From positions 100,391 through 164,390 of the forward strand of contig NZ_JBLKRT010000003.1 in NCBI RefSeq assembly GCF_047607445.1: a stretch of 64,000 nt of DNA. The letters run 5' to 3'. A program made the position numbers and the translations under genes. This document shows, piece after piece, positions 44,569 to 54,389 of the stretch. This stretch comes from Crystallibacter sulfonylureivorans_A (GTDB taxonomy: Bacteria > Actinomycetota > Actinomycetes > Actinomycetales > Micrococcaceae). How positions within the stretch are numbered: position 1 is the stretch's first letter; every line of letters begins with the position of its first letter. The notes beneath the pieces were generated by a model. It was given only the letters and a program-made list of their open reading frames with translations, did no database searches and was not told where the DNA came from.

Positions 44569-44802
44569 ATGAAGCGAATAATCTGGATGGCCGCCGGAGT
44601 GGCGATCGGCGTGCTGGCGGTCCGCAAGGTCTCCCAAACGCGCGAAGCGCTGGGACCGGTTGGACTGAACCGCGCACTGGCACAGGTGGCCGATTCGGTA
44701 GCCAACTTTGCCGACGCGGTCCGGGACGGCATGCAGGAACGCGAAAGCGACCTCCGCCTGGCCCTGGGCATCGATTCCGCAGACGACGTCCGCACGCGCT
44801 AA
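44569..44802 (+). CDS. DUF6167 family small protein
   Basis: This 77-residue protein has a short hydrophobic N-terminal stretch (IIWMAAGVAIGVLAV) and an amphipathic helical remainder. It matches the small family usually found between the DUF948 gene and alaS. GAGAGGAA precedes its ATG. Function is unknown. It is 18 bp after the DUF948 gene and 75 bp before alaS, so a shared transcript is likely. Confidence 0.8.
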   Translation: MKRIIWMAAGVAIGVLAVRKVSQTREALGPVGLNRALAQVADSVANFADAVRDGMQERESDLRLALGIDSADDVRTR

Positions 44803-44877
44803 GTTTTTTCTCGGCATCCACGCCAAGCCCCGGCCTGCACGGGCCGTTTGTACCCTGGAAGGTAAGACACAGGCACC

Positions 44878-47556
44878 ATGAAATCCCACGAGATTGTCCG
44901 CCGCTGGCTCGACTTCTTCGAGAAAAAGGGCCATGCCGTGGTCCCCTCGGCGTCCCTGGTGTCGCCGGATCCTTCGCTGCTGTTCACCGTGGCCGGCATG
45001 GTGCCGTTCATCCCGTACCTGACCGCCCGCGAGACGCCACCGTACCCGCGTGCCACCAGCGTGCAGAAGTGCATCCGCACCGCGGACATCGAAGAGGTCG
45101 GCAAGACGGTCCGGCACGGCACGTTCTTCCAGATGTGCGGCAACTTCTCGTTTGGCGACTACTTCAAGGAACAGGCCATCGCGATGGCCTGGGAACTGCT
45201 GACCAGCCCGGTGGAGCAGGGCGGCTACGGGCTGCCGCCGGAGAAGCTCTGGATCACCGTCTACGAAGAGGACGAGGAAGCCCTCGCCATCTGGCGTGAC
45301 CAGGTCGGCGTGCCGGCCGACCGGATCCAGAAGTCCGGCAAGAAGGACAACTACTGGTCCACCGGCCAGCCCGGCCCCGCCGGTCCGTGCTCGGAAATCT
45401 TCTACGACCGCGGCCCCGAGTACGGGATCGAAGGCGGCCCGATCGCCGACGAGACCCGGTACATCGAAATCTGGAACCTGGTCTTCATGCAGTACCAGCG
45501 TGGCGCCGGCATCGGCAAGGAAGACTTCGAAATCCTGGGCGAGCTGCCGCAGAAGAACATCGACACCGGCCTGGGCATGGAACGCCTCGCGATGATCCTG
45601 CAGGGCGTGGAGAACATGTACGAGACCGACCAGGTCCGTCCCGTGCTGGACAAGGCCGCGGAGATCTCCGGCAAGGAATACACCAGCGCCGAGTCCGACG
45701 ACGACCCGCACCACGCGGACGACGTGCGGCTGCGGGTGGTCGCCGACCACATCCGTTCCGCGCTGATGCTGATTTCCGACGGCGTGACCCCCTCCAACGA
45801 GGGCCGCGGCTACGTGCTGCGCCGCCTGATCCGCCGTGCCGTGCGCGCCATGCGCCTGCTTGGTGTGGAAAACGCCTGCCTGCCCGAGCTGCTGCCGGTC
45901 TCCCGCGACGCCATGAAGGGCACGTACCCGGTGGTGGCTGACGACTTCGAGCGGATCAGCCGGATTGCCTACGCCGAAGAAAAGGCCTTCCTGCGCACCA
46001 TCGCCTCCGGCACCGCCCGGTTGGAAGAGGCCGTGAAGGAATCGAAGGCTGCTTCGAAGCCGATTTCCGGCGAGGACGCCTTCACGCTGCACGACACCTA
46101 CGGCTTCCCGATCGATCTGACGCTTGAAATGGCCGAAGAAGCGGGTCTGAAAGTGGACGAGGCCGGCTTCCGCACGCTGATGGCCGAACAGCGCCAGCGT
46201 GCGCAGGCGGATGCCCGCGGCAAGAAGATGGGCCACGCCGACGTGACCGTCTTCCGGGAGATGCTGTCCGAGGGCGAAACCGTTTTCACCGGCTATGACG
46301 AGCTGAACACCGAGTCCACCGTGCGCGGCATCGTCCGCGGCGGCGAAGTGCGCGGTTTCGCCGGCCAGGGCGAGGAAATCGAGCTGGTGCTTGACGCCAC
46401 CCCGTTCTACGCCGAGGCCGGCGGCCAGGCGGCCGACGTCGGACTGATCACCGGCGACGGGTTCGTGGTCGAGGTGCTGGACGTGCAGAAGCCGGTCAAG
46501 GGCCTGAGCGTGCACAAGGCCGTGGTCCGCGAAGGCGAACTGCCCGCCGGCGCCACCGTCCAGGCCGCCGTGGACGCGCAGCGCCGGCACGCCGGCGAGC
46601 AGGCACACTCCGGAACGCACATCATCCACGCCGCCCTGCACCAGATCCTCGGTCCGGAGGCGCTGCAGCGCGGTTCGTTCAACAAGGCCGGCTACCTCCG
46701 CTTCGACTTCTCCTGGGGCGAAGGCCTTTCCGACGCCGCCAAGTCGGAGGTCGAAGAGGTCTCCAACCTGGCCATCCGCAACAACTTCGAGGTTCAGACC
46801 CGCGTGATGCCGCTGGCCCAGGCCCGCGAGCTGGGCGCCATGGCGCTCTTCGGCGAGGCCTACGGGGACACCGTTCGCGTGGTGGAGATCGACGGCGCCT
46901 GGTCCCGCGAGCTCTGCGGCGGCACCCACGTGGAGGCCACCTCGCAGATCGGTTCGCTGACCCTGCTGGGCGAGGCCTCAGTGGGCTCGGGCAATCGCCG
47001 CGTGGAAGCCTTCGTGGGCATGGAAGCCTTCCGCCACATGGCCGCTGAGCGCGCGCTGGTGACCGAGCTGTCGGAGATGCTCAAGGTCCCCGGCGCCCAG
47101 CTGCCCGAGCGGATTGCCGCCACCCTGGCCAAGCTGAAGTCCGTGGAAAAGGAGCTGGACAAGCTGCGCAAGGAACAGCTGGCAGCCTCCGCCGGCTCGC
47201 TGGTCGCCCAGGCGCAGGACGTGGCCGGCATCCGCTTGCTGGCGCACAACGTCGGTGACCTCAACGGTGCCGACGACCTGCGCAACCTGGCCCTGGACCT
47301 GCGCACCCGGCTGGGCTCCGAGCCGGTCACCGTGGCGATGACCGGCGTAGCCAACGGCCGCCCGCTGATCCTGGTGGCAACCAACGAGGCCGCCCGCGCC
47401 GCCGGAGTGAAGGCCGGCGCGCTGGTCAAGACCGCTGCCGGCGTGCTCGGTGGTGGCGGCGGCGGCAAGGACGACGTGGCCCAGGGCGGCGGATCCGACC
47501 CGGCCAAGATCGACGAAGCACTGGCCGCCGTGACTGCCGCGGTCGCGAACCGCTAG
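44878..47556 (+). CDS. alaS: Alanyl-tRNA synthetase
   Basis: This 892-residue synthetase charges tRNA-Ala. The class II core includes RHGTFFQMCGNFSFGDYFKE near residue 79. The editing domain carries HSGTHIIHA near residue 579 and the zinc-site CGGTHVEATSQIG near 680. The C-terminal DHHA1 domain ends in a GGGGGGKDD glycine loop. Length is normal. The ATG start follows a weak GGAAGG. ruvX starts 12 bp after its stop. Confidence 0.97.
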   Translation: MKSHEIVRRWLDFFEKKGHAVVPSASLVSPDPSLLFTVAGMVPFIPYLTARETPPYPRATSVQKCIRTADIEEVGKTVRHGTFFQMCGNFSFGDYFKEQAIAMAWELLTSPVEQGGYGLPPEKLWITVYEEDEEALAIWRDQVGVPADRIQKSGKKDNYWSTGQPGPAGPCSEIFYDRGPEYGIEGGPIADETRYIEIWNLVFMQYQRGAGIGKEDFEILGELPQKNIDTGLGMERLAMILQGVENMYETDQVRPVLDKAAEISGKEYTSAESDDDPHHADDVRLRVVADHIRSALMLISDGVTPSNEGRGYVLRRLIRRAVRAMRLLGVENACLPELLPVSRDAMKGTYPVVADDFERISRIAYAEEKAFLRTIASGTARLEEAVKESKAASKPISGEDAFTLHDTYGFPIDLTLEMAEEAGLKVDEAGFRTLMAEQRQRAQADARGKKMGHADVTVFREMLSEGETVFTGYDELNTESTVRGIVRGGEVRGFAGQGEEIELVLDATPFYAEAGGQAADVGLITGDGFVVEVLDVQKPVKGLSVHKAVVREGELPAGATVQAAVDAQRRHAGEQAHSGTHIIHAALHQILGPEALQRGSFNKAGYLRFDFSWGEGLSDAAKSEVEEVSNLAIRNNFEVQTRVMPLAQARELGAMALFGEAYGDTVRVVEIDGAWSRELCGGTHVEATSQIGSLTLLGEASVGSGNRRVEAFVGMEAFRHMAAERALVTELSEMLKVPGAQLPERIAATLAKLKSVEKELDKLRKEQLAASAGSLVAQAQDVAGIRLLAHNVGDLNGADDLRNLALDLRTRLGSEPVTVAMTGVANGRPLILVATNEAARAAGVKAGALVKTAAGVLGGGGGGKDDVAQGGGSDPAKIDEALAAVTAAVANR

Positions 47557-47568
47557 GGGCCCGGCAGC

Positions 47569-48141
47569 GTGTCTTCTACCGGTTATCCGCGCGGCACCAA
47601 ACTCGGTGTCGACGTCGGAGCGGTGCGCGTCGGCGTGGCCAGCTGCGACCCGGACGGGATCCTGGCCACGCCGGTCCGCACCCTGAAGCGAGACGCCAAG
47701 AAGGACAGCGACATCAGGGTGCTGGTGCGCGAGGCCGCCGAACGGGGCACCGTGCAGGTTTTCGTCGGGCTGCCGCGCACGCTGTCCGGCGGCGACTCAG
47801 CGTCCACCGAGATGGCCCGCAGCTACGCCCGCAAGCTTGCCGCAGCGCTGGCCGCTGCGGGTTCCGAGGCCAGCGTCAGCCTGATCGATGAACGGTTGAC
47901 CACCGTGGCGGCGCACCGGGGATTGCGCGATGCTGGCATGGATACGCGTCAACATCGTAAAGTGGTTGATCAGGTAGCTGCCGTAGGTATCCTGCAGCAG
48001 GCTATCGACATGCAACGGGCCCAAGGACAGGACGTGGGGACACCTGTCGCACCACCCGCCGGCCGACCAGTGCCGGACGCCAGCCATGAGGAGCCGACGA
48101 TTACGCACGGACATGACCGAAGCGGGGACCCGGGAACGTGA
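47569..48141 (+). CDS. ruvX: RuvX/YqgF Holliday junction resolvase-like nuclease
   Basis: This 190-residue RNase H-fold protein has LGVDVGAVRVGVASCDPDG near the N-terminus with the first catalytic Asp. VGLPRTLSG follows in the middle, with DERLTTVAAHRGL and KVVDQVAAVGILQ in the C-terminal half. YqgF proteins act in 16S rRNA maturation and are also annotated as putative resolvases. It starts at GTG 47569 and overlaps mltG by four bases. The Pro-rich C-terminal 40 residues are an extension beyond the core domain. Confidence 0.92.
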   Translation: MSSTGYPRGTKLGVDVGAVRVGVASCDPDGILATPVRTLKRDAKKDSDIRVLVREAAERGTVQVFVGLPRTLSGGDSASTEMARSYARKLAAALAAAGSEASVSLIDERLTTVAAHRGLRDAGMDTRQHRKVVDQVAAVGILQQAIDMQRAQGQDVGTPVAPPAGRPVPDASHEEPTITHGHDRSGDPGT

Positions 48142-49814
48142 GCAAGCACCCCGACGACTGGACCAATCTCCCTTCCCGGCGGGCCGCACGCGGACGCCAG
48201 GCCGCTGATCCGCGCTTTGACGACACCGTTCCGCCGTACTGGGACGACGACGCGGTGCCCGAGTGGGAGGAACCGGCGGAGGAGGCCTGGCCCGATCCGG
48301 CCAGCCAGCCGGCCGCCCCGCAATCAGCAGACGCAGCCGCAGCTCACGCAGCTGCAGCGGACGAACCGGCCACCGGCTGGAACGACCCGGAGCCAGCCAC
48401 CGTCGTCCAGCACCACGTACCCGCCGCCGGTGAGCACCGCCGTCGTCCTCAGCCGGAAGCAGGACCCGAGGCGGAGCCGCAGGCCGACTACGCCGCCGGT
48501 GCTGCGGCAGAGGACACACACTACGCCGCCGGCGCCACTGACCGCGGCTGGGAAGCGGCCGACGACGCCCACAGCTATGCCGACAACCGGGGCTACGCCG
48601 CGGTGGATCACGGCTACGCGGCCAACCAGGGCTACGCGGACGCGAACCAGGGCTACGCCGACGACGGCCAGATCTACCATGATGGCCGGCTGGACTTTTT
48701 CGAGGACGAGCCTGCGGCTGGCCGGAAGCGTCCGGTCCGCACGAAGAAACGCGCCCGCCGCCGGCGCAATACCATCATGCTGGTGGTTTTCGCGGTCTTC
48801 GCCGCAGGCCTGGTCGGCGTGGTGCTGTTCCTGCAGAACCTGCTGGGCATGGGCGGCGGCCCCGAAGACTACGCCGGCCCCGGCGAAGGACAGGTGACCT
48901 TCACCGTTGAAGAGGGCGCCGGCCCGCTGGTGATTGCCGGTGCGTTGGTGGAGCAGGACATCATCTCCAACAGCGAAATTTTCCTGGGCGAACTGGCCAG
49001 CCAGGCGGACGGCCGCGAGGTGCAGCCTGGCGAGTACCAGATGCAGTACAAGCTGCCGGCCGCGGACGCCGCCGCCATCCTGCTGGAAGATGTGGGGGAG
49101 AAGGTCTCCTACGCCGCGATCAACCGCACCTGGCGCGAAGAAGAGGTCTTCGCGGCCCTGAGCGAAGGCACCAACATTCCGGCGTCCGAGTTCGCTGAAC
49201 TCGCCAAGGACCCGCAGCAGTTCGGGTTGCCGAAGCAAGCCCGCAACCTGGAAGGCTACCTCTTCCCGGGCGAATACCGCTGGCCGCTGGAGACCAGCGC
49301 CAAGGACATCCTCTCCGAACTGGTGGGCAACACCGTTGACCGGCTGACCAAGGACGGTATCTCTGACCCGCAAGAGCAGTTCCGGGTGCTGACCATCGCC
49401 AGCATCATTGAAGCCGAGGCGGGCGAAGCCGACTACGCCACGGTGGCCGGCGCGATCCAGAACCGGCTGAAGCCGGACAACACCGAGACCAATGGCCTGA
49501 TCCAGTCGGACGCCACGGTGACTTACGGGTTGGGCCGCAAGGGCTACGACATCACGCCCGAGGAAAAAGCGGACAAGTCGAACCCGTACAACACCTACGC
49601 GCACACCGGGCTGCCTGCGGGACCGATTAATTCACCCGGCGGACCGGCCATCGACGCGGCCGCCAGCCCGGCCGACGTGCCCTACTACTACTGGGTGACC
49701 GTCAACCTGGACACCGGCGAGACCAAGTTCGCGGAGACGCTGGAACAGCACAACGCGTACACCAAGGAATACCAGCAGTGGTGCAGCACGCAGAAAGAAG
49801 GCCGGTGCAGTTGA
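48138..49814 (+). CDS. mltG: Endolytic transglycosylase MltG
   Basis: This 558-residue membrane-anchored lytic transglycosylase releases nascent glycan strands. A cytoplasmic N-terminal region of about 200 residues is acidic, with Tyr-Gly repeats around 150-175. One membrane helix follows near residues 212-234 (IMLVVFAVFAAGLVGVVLFL). The YceG domain has the catalytic Glu in ASIIEAEAGEADY near residue 425 and a conserved GLPAGPINSPG. The GTG overlaps ruvX. The alaS-ruvX-mltG-aroE order is conserved in actinobacteria. Confidence 0.93.
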   Translation: MSKHPDDWTNLPSRRAARGRQAADPRFDDTVPPYWDDDAVPEWEEPAEEAWPDPASQPAAPQSADAAAAHAAAADEPATGWNDPEPATVVQHHVPAAGEHRRRPQPEAGPEAEPQADYAAGAAAEDTHYAAGATDRGWEAADDAHSYADNRGYAAVDHGYAANQGYADANQGYADDGQIYHDGRLDFFEDEPAAGRKRPVRTKKRARRRRNTIMLVVFAVFAAGLVGVVLFLQNLLGMGGGPEDYAGPGEGQVTFTVEEGAGPLVIAGALVEQDIISNSEIFLGELASQADGREVQPGEYQMQYKLPAADAAAILLEDVGEKVSYAAINRTWREEEVFAALSEGTNIPASEFAELAKDPQQFGLPKQARNLEGYLFPGEYRWPLETSAKDILSELVGNTVDRLTKDGISDPQEQFRVLTIASIIEAEAGEADYATVAGAIQNRLKPDNTETNGLIQSDATVTYGLGRKGYDITPEEKADKSNPYNTYAHTGLPAGPINSPGGPAIDAAASPADVPYYYWVTVNLDTGETKFAETLEQHNAYTKEYQQWCSTQKEGRCS

Positions 49815-50725
49815 TCGCCGGTCCTGCCGACGGCGTGGCTGACGGCACGCTGCCGGCTGCCCAGCAGTACCAGGCCGCAGTGCTCGGGCACCCGATCGGC
49901 CATTCCCGGTCGCCCGCGCTGCACCGTGCCGCGTATCAGCTGATCGGCTTCGACTGCCGCTACCGGGCCATCGACGTCACCGTGGACCAGCTGCCGCAGT
50001 TCGTCCGGACCCTGCGCAGCGAGCGGGGCTGGGCGGGGCTGTCGGTGACCATGCCGCTGAAGTCCGCGATGGTCGCCGAGATGGACCGCACCAGCCCGCT
50101 GGTGGATCTGCTCGGCGTACTCAACACCGTGGTTCCCGAGTACGACGACGAGGGACGGGTAACGCTGACCGGCCACAACACGGACGTGGCGGGGATCGTC
50201 GGCGCGCTGCGCCACGGCGGAGCGCAGGAGGGCCAGCCGGCAGTCATCCTGGGTGGCGGCGGAACGGCCGCCGCTGCTGCTGCCGCGCTGGCGGAGCTGA
50301 AACCCTCCGGCGTCACCCTGTGCCTGCGGGATCCGGCGAAGTCGGGCAACGTGCAGGAGATCGCCCGGCAGCTTGGGGTTCCACTGCAGGTAGCCGGCTG
50401 GGATCAGGCGTCGGCCGCAGTGCGAACGGCCGGAACGGTGGTCTGCACCCTGCCGCCGAACGCCGCAGACTCCCTGGCTGCCGAACTGGCGGCGCAGGCA
50501 GGACCGGACCGCGCCGGCGGCGTGCTGCTGGACGTGGCCTATGATCCTTGGCCCAGCCAACTGGCCGCCGCCTGGCAGGCCCAGGGCGGTTCGGTGGTGC
50601 ATGGCTTGGAAATGCTCATCTACCAGGCGGTCGAGCAGGTGCGGCTGTTCGCCGGCGGCCGCTTCACCAACAGCGCCGATGTCACAAATGTGATGTGTGA
50701 CGCGGTGGGTGCACCGCGGCGCTAA
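49805..50725 (+). CDS. aroE: Shikimate 5-dehydrogenase
   Basis: This NADPH-dependent enzyme of about 306 residues reduces 3-dehydroshikimate to shikimate. The substrate site is in LGHPIGHSRSPALHRAAY near the N-terminus. The catalytic Lys is in TMPLKS, an Asp in GHNTDVAG, and the nucleotide-binding loop is GGGGTAAAAAAAL. The start is uncertain. GTG 49805 has AAGAAGG close by and overlaps mltG by ten bases; GTG 49778 would add nine residues. It is followed by aroC. Confidence 0.92.
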   Translation: MQLIAGPADGVADGTLPAAQQYQAAVLGHPIGHSRSPALHRAAYQLIGFDCRYRAIDVTVDQLPQFVRTLRSERGWAGLSVTMPLKSAMVAEMDRTSPLVDLLGVLNTVVPEYDDEGRVTLTGHNTDVAGIVGALRHGGAQEGQPAVILGGGGTAAAAAAALAELKPSGVTLCLRDPAKSGNVQEIARQLGVPLQVAGWDQASAAVRTAGTVVCTLPPNAADSLAAELAAQAGPDRAGGVLLDVAYDPWPSQLAAAWQAQGGSVVHGLEMLIYQAVEQVRLFAGGRFTNSADVTNVMCDAVGAPRR

Positions 50726-50757
50726 TCCGCTCACAGATGCATGGCAGTATTGAATCC

Positions 50758-51957
50758 ATGTTGCGTTGGTTAACCGCCGGTGAATCCCATGGTCCGGCCC
50801 TGGTAGGAATTATCGAAGGCGTCCCCGCCGGCGTCGAGCTGACCGCAGCCGAGGTGCAGGATGCGCTGGCGCGGCGGCGTCTGGGCTACGGCCGCGGTGC
50901 CCGAATGAAATTCGAACAGGACAAGGTCACCCTGGTGGGCGGTGTCCGCCACGGCCTGACCCAGGGCGGCCCGGTTGCCATCGAAGTGGCCAACACCGAA
51001 TGGCCCAAGTGGGAAACCGTCATGTCCGCGGATCCGGTCGACCCTGCAGAGCTGGAGGACCTGGCCCGCAACGCCCCGCTGACCAGGCCGCGGCCGGGCC
51101 ACGCAGACTTCACCGGCATGCAGAAGTACGGCTTCGACGAAGCCCGTCCGGTGCTGGAACGCGCCAGCGCCCGCGAGACAGCTGCGCGCGTAGCCCTGGG
51201 AACAGTGGCCGCGAAGTTCCTCTCCGCGCTGGGCATCCGGCTGGTCAGCCACACCACCGCCGTCGGCCGCGTCTCGGTTCCCGAAGGCAGCCGGCTTCCA
51301 ATGCCGGACGACGTTCTGGCCCTGGACGAGGATCCGCTGCGCTGCTTCGACGCCGAGACCTCGTTGGCCATGGTGCAGGAAGTGGACCAGGCGCACAAGG
51401 AAGGCGAAACCCTGGGCGGCGTGGTTGAGGTGCTGGCCTACGGACTGCCGCCGGGCCTGGGCAGCTACGTGCACTGGGACCGCCGGCTGGACGCTCGCCT
51501 GGCCGCCGCCCTGATGGGCATCCAGGCGATCAAGGGCGTGGAGGTCGGGGACGGCTTCCTCACCGCCGCCCGCCGCGGATCCGCCGCCCATGACGAAATC
51601 GTCCGCGATGAGCACGGCACCATTGTGCGCGCCACCAATCGCGCCGGCGGCATCGAAGGCGGCATGAGCATCGGCGAGACCTTGCGCGTCCGCGCGGCCA
51701 TGAAGCCGATTGCCACGGTGCCTCGCGCGCTGGCCACCATCGATGTGAGCACCGGCGAGCCGGCCAAAGCCCACCATCAGCGGTCCGATGTCTGCGCCGT
51801 GCCGGCGTCCGGCGTCGTCGCCGAGGCCATGGTGGCCTTGGTACTGGCCCAGGCCGTCACCGAGAAGTTCGGCGGCGACTCCGTGGCCGAGACGGCACGC
51901 AACCTGCGGTCCTATCTGGCGGCCATTCCGGAGTCGCTGGATTCGATCGGCCAGTAG
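50758..51957 (+). CDS. aroC: Chorismate synthase
   Basis: This 399-residue FMN-dependent enzyme converts EPSP to chorismate. It begins with the conserved MLRWLTAGESHG. RRRLGYGRGARM and RASARETAARVALG are typical, and a C-terminal ATIDVSTGEPAKAHHQRSDVC closes the active site. I use ATG 50758 because the family sequence starts there. An upstream ATG at 50737 adds seven residues. Its stop overlaps the aroK GTG by one base. Confidence 0.96.
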   Translation: MLRWLTAGESHGPALVGIIEGVPAGVELTAAEVQDALARRRLGYGRGARMKFEQDKVTLVGGVRHGLTQGGPVAIEVANTEWPKWETVMSADPVDPAELEDLARNAPLTRPRPGHADFTGMQKYGFDEARPVLERASARETAARVALGTVAAKFLSALGIRLVSHTTAVGRVSVPEGSRLPMPDDVLALDEDPLRCFDAETSLAMVQEVDQAHKEGETLGGVVEVLAYGLPPGLGSYVHWDRRLDARLAAALMGIQAIKGVEVGDGFLTAARRGSAAHDEIVRDEHGTIVRATNRAGGIEGGMSIGETLRVRAAMKPIATVPRALATIDVSTGEPAKAHHQRSDVCAVPASGVVAEAMVALVLAQAVTEKFGGDSVAETARNLRSYLAAIPESLDSIGQ

Positions 51958-52499
51958 TGGCATCCGCTGAACCGATGCGGCTGAAGCGCCACCTGGTGCT
52001 GATTGGACCGATGGCGTCCGGCAAATCGACGCTGGGCAGCCAGTTTGCCAATCGGCACGGCCTCGCCTTCGCCGACAGCGACAAGCGGCTGGTCGAACGG
52101 CACGGTCCGATTCCCGCGATCTTTACCTCATTGGGCGAACACGCCTTCCGCGAACTCGAAGCCCGCGAAGTGGCGGCGCTGCTCGCCGAAGGCAAACCGC
52201 CTGCCGTGGTCTCGCTGGGCGGCGGCGCCATCTTGGATACCGGCACGCAACAGTTGCTGGCCAACTGCACCGTGGTCTTCCTGGACATTGACGTGAACAC
52301 GGTGCGTCCGCGCATCATCAAGGACACCGGGCGGCCGCTGCTCGCCGGCGACCCCGTGGGCCGCTGGACCGAAACTTTCCGGCAGCGCCGGCCGGTGTAC
52401 GAGCGACTGGCCGATCTGGTGCTGGACACCCGCGGCAAAAGCCAGCAGCAGCTGCTGGCCGAACTGAGACAACTGCTTGAGGAAAGGCACGAACCGTGA
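51957..52499 (+). CDS. aroK: Shikimate kinase
   Basis: This 180-residue kinase phosphorylates shikimate at O3. The P-loop reads GPMASGKSTLG. The substrate-binding Asp lies in FADSDKRLVE, the Arg in EHAFRELEAREV, and a glycine pair in SLGGGAIL. The lid Arg is in DTGRPLLAG. The GTG start overlaps the aroC stop, and its own stop overlaps the aroB GTG, so aroC-aroK-aroB are tightly coupled. Confidence 0.95.
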   Translation: MASAEPMRLKRHLVLIGPMASGKSTLGSQFANRHGLAFADSDKRLVERHGPIPAIFTSLGEHAFRELEAREVAALLAEGKPPAVVSLGGGAILDTGTQQLLANCTVVFLDIDVNTVRPRIIKDTGRPLLAGDPVGRWTETFRQRRPVYERLADLVLDTRGKSQQQLLAELRQLLEERHEP

Positions 52500-53593
52500 G
52501 CAACACCCCCGAGGCCACCGTCATCCCCGTCACGGGGAACACCCCCCAGGAGGCGTACGACGTCGTTGTTGGCCATGCGCTGCTGGGCCGGCTGCCGCAG
52601 GTGCTGGGGGAGCGGGTCCGCAAGGTGCTGGTGATCCACCCGCGGGCGCTGCGGGCCACCGGCGATGCCGTGCGCGAGGACCTCGCCGCGAACGGAATGG
52701 AGGCGCTGACTGCCGAGATCCCGGATGCCGAGGAGGGCAAGCACATCCAGGTGGCCTCGTTCTGCTGGGAAGTGCTGGGCAAGAACGACTTCACCCGCTC
52801 CGACGCCATCGTAGCGGTGGGCGGCGGGGCGGTCACCGACGTGGCCGGCTTCGTGGCCGCAACCTGGCTGCGCGGCGTGAAGGTGGTGCACATCCCTACC
52901 AGCCTGCTGGGCATGGTGGACGCTGCCGTCGGCGGCAAGACCGGCATCAACACCGCAGAGGGCAAGAACCTGGTGGGCGCGTTCCATCCGCCGGCCGCCG
53001 TGCTGGCCGACCTGGATGCGCTGCAGACGCTGCCGCCGAACGAACTGATCACCGGCATGGCCGAAGCGGTCAAGTGCGGCTTCATCGCCGATCCGGTCAT
53101 CCTGGATGTGATCGAGGCCGATCCCACAGCTGCCACCACCGCCGGATCTGACCAGCTGCGGGAGATCATCGAGCGCGCCATCCGGGTCAAGGCGGAGGTG
53201 GTGTCCGCAGACCTGCGCGAGTCCGGACGCCGCGAGTTCCTCAATTACGGCCACACCCTGGGCCACGCGATCGAACTGGCCGAGCGCTACCAGATGCGCC
53301 ACGGCGCCGCTGTGTCGATCGGCCTGGCCTTCGCCGCCGAGCTGTCCCGGATGGTCGGCCGGCTGGACGACGCCACCGCGGACCGGCACCAGGCCATCCT
53401 GAAGTCCCTGGGCCTTCCCGTGAGCTACCGGCGCGACCGCTGGGCCGCACTGCTGGACGGAATGAAGCGGGACAAGAAGGCCCGCGGCGACCTGCTGCGC
53501 TTCGTGGTGCTGGACGGACTGGCCAAGCCCGGCATCCTCGACGTCCCGGACACCTCGCTGCTGTTCGCCGCGTACCAGGAAATCGCCGAATAG
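52496..53593 (+). CDS. aroB: 3-dehydroquinate synthase
   Basis: This 365-residue NAD- and zinc-dependent enzyme converts DAHP to 3-dehydroquinate. The NAD loop is in VAVGGGAVTDVAGFVAATWL near residue 103, and SLLGMVDAAVGGKTGIN follows. Zinc ligands include Glu in MAEAVKCGFI, and His residues in NYGHTLGHAIE. The GTG overlaps aroK by four bases. It ends the aroE-C-K-B cluster. No aroQ (3-dehydroquinase) follows before efp. Confidence 0.96.
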   Translation: MSNTPEATVIPVTGNTPQEAYDVVVGHALLGRLPQVLGERVRKVLVIHPRALRATGDAVREDLAANGMEALTAEIPDAEEGKHIQVASFCWEVLGKNDFTRSDAIVAVGGGAVTDVAGFVAATWLRGVKVVHIPTSLLGMVDAAVGGKTGINTAEGKNLVGAFHPPAAVLADLDALQTLPPNELITGMAEAVKCGFIADPVILDVIEADPTAATTAGSDQLREIIERAIRVKAEVVSADLRESGRREFLNYGHTLGHAIELAERYQMRHGAAVSIGLAFAAELSRMVGRLDDATADRHQAILKSLGLPVSYRRDRWAALLDGMKRDKKARGDLLRFVVLDGLAKPGILDVPDTSLLFAAYQEIAE

Positions 53594-53747
53594 GACGGCG
53601 GCTGCAGTACTGCCCTCAAGGACATTCTGCTGCTGGCACCCGCACCCACCGTTCCCGGGGGCTCCATCAGGCCTCGCGAACCCACCGGTTCCGCCGGCAT
53701 CGATCCGGGGGACGCCGAGCGCTTGGGGCGGGCAGGCCGTCAGCAGG

Positions 53748-53753
53748 TAGAAT
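53748..53753 (+). promoter_or_regulatory. Possible efp -10 element
   Basis: TAGAAT lies 73 bp before the efp start. TTGGGG (53723-53728) is a possible -35 with a long 19-bp spacer. The -10 is flanked by AGCAG and CTGCT, a small dyad. Confidence 0.4.
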
Positions 53754-53825
53754 GTCTGCTGGACTTCGCTCCGGGCCGGGCGGACCTACCGCTGGCGGCC
53801 CGCCATCATCGACGAAAGTGAAACT

Positions 53826-54389
53826 GTGGCCACAACCAACGACATCAAGAACGGCACCGTGCTGAAACTGGACGGCCAGCTGTGGAACGTCATTGAGTTC
53901 CAGCATGTGAAGCCGGGCAAGGGCGGCGCGTTCGTGCGCACCAAAATCAAGAATGTCGTCAGCGGCAAGATTCAGGACAAGACCTTCAACGCCGGCCTGA
54001 AGATCGAAACCGCCACGGTGGACCGCCGCGATTACACCTACCTGTACAAGGACGGCGACGACTTCGTCTTCATGGACGTGCAGGACTACGACCAGGTCAC
54101 CGTTCCCGGCGCCGTGGTCGGCGACGACGAGAACTTCCTGCTGGAAAACATCAAGGTCAACATCGCCATGCACGACGGCACCCCGCTCTACATCGAGCTG
54201 CCGGCCTCCGTGGTCATGGAGATCACCTACACCGAGCCCGGCCTGCAGGGCGACCGCTCCACCGGCGGCACCAAGCCCGCCACCGTGGAGACCGGCTACC
54301 AGATCCAGGTCCCGCTCTTCCTGGAGACCGGCACCAAGGTCAAGGTCGACACCCGCTCCGGCGACTACCTGGGACGAGTCAACGACTAG
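53826..54389 (+). CDS. efp: Translation elongation factor P
   Basis: This 187-residue factor relieves ribosome stalling at polyproline. It has the three-domain layout: KOW-like domain 1, with the tip loop around KPGKGGAFVR near residue 35, then two OB domains. The C-terminus has the family signature GYQIQVPLFLETGTKVKVDT. The tip residue after PGKG is Gly rather than an obvious modifiable Lys/Arg position. The GTG start has GAAAGTG upstream. nusB follows with a one-base overlap. Confidence 0.96.
   Translation: MATTNDIKNGTVLKLDGQLWNVIEFQHVKPGKGGAFVRTKIKNVVSGKIQDKTFNAGLKIETATVDRRDYTYLYKDGDDFVFMDVQDYDQVTVPGAVVGDDENFLLENIKVNIAMHDGTPLYIELPASVVMEITYTEPGLQGDRSTGGTKPATVETGYQIQVPLFLETGTKVKVDTRSGDYLGRVND

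Noticed and set aside
44170..46929. A 919-codon open frame opposite alaS and upstream genes
   Set aside because: It covers several real genes on the other strand, has no ribosome binding site or family motif, and is explained by third-position GC bias.
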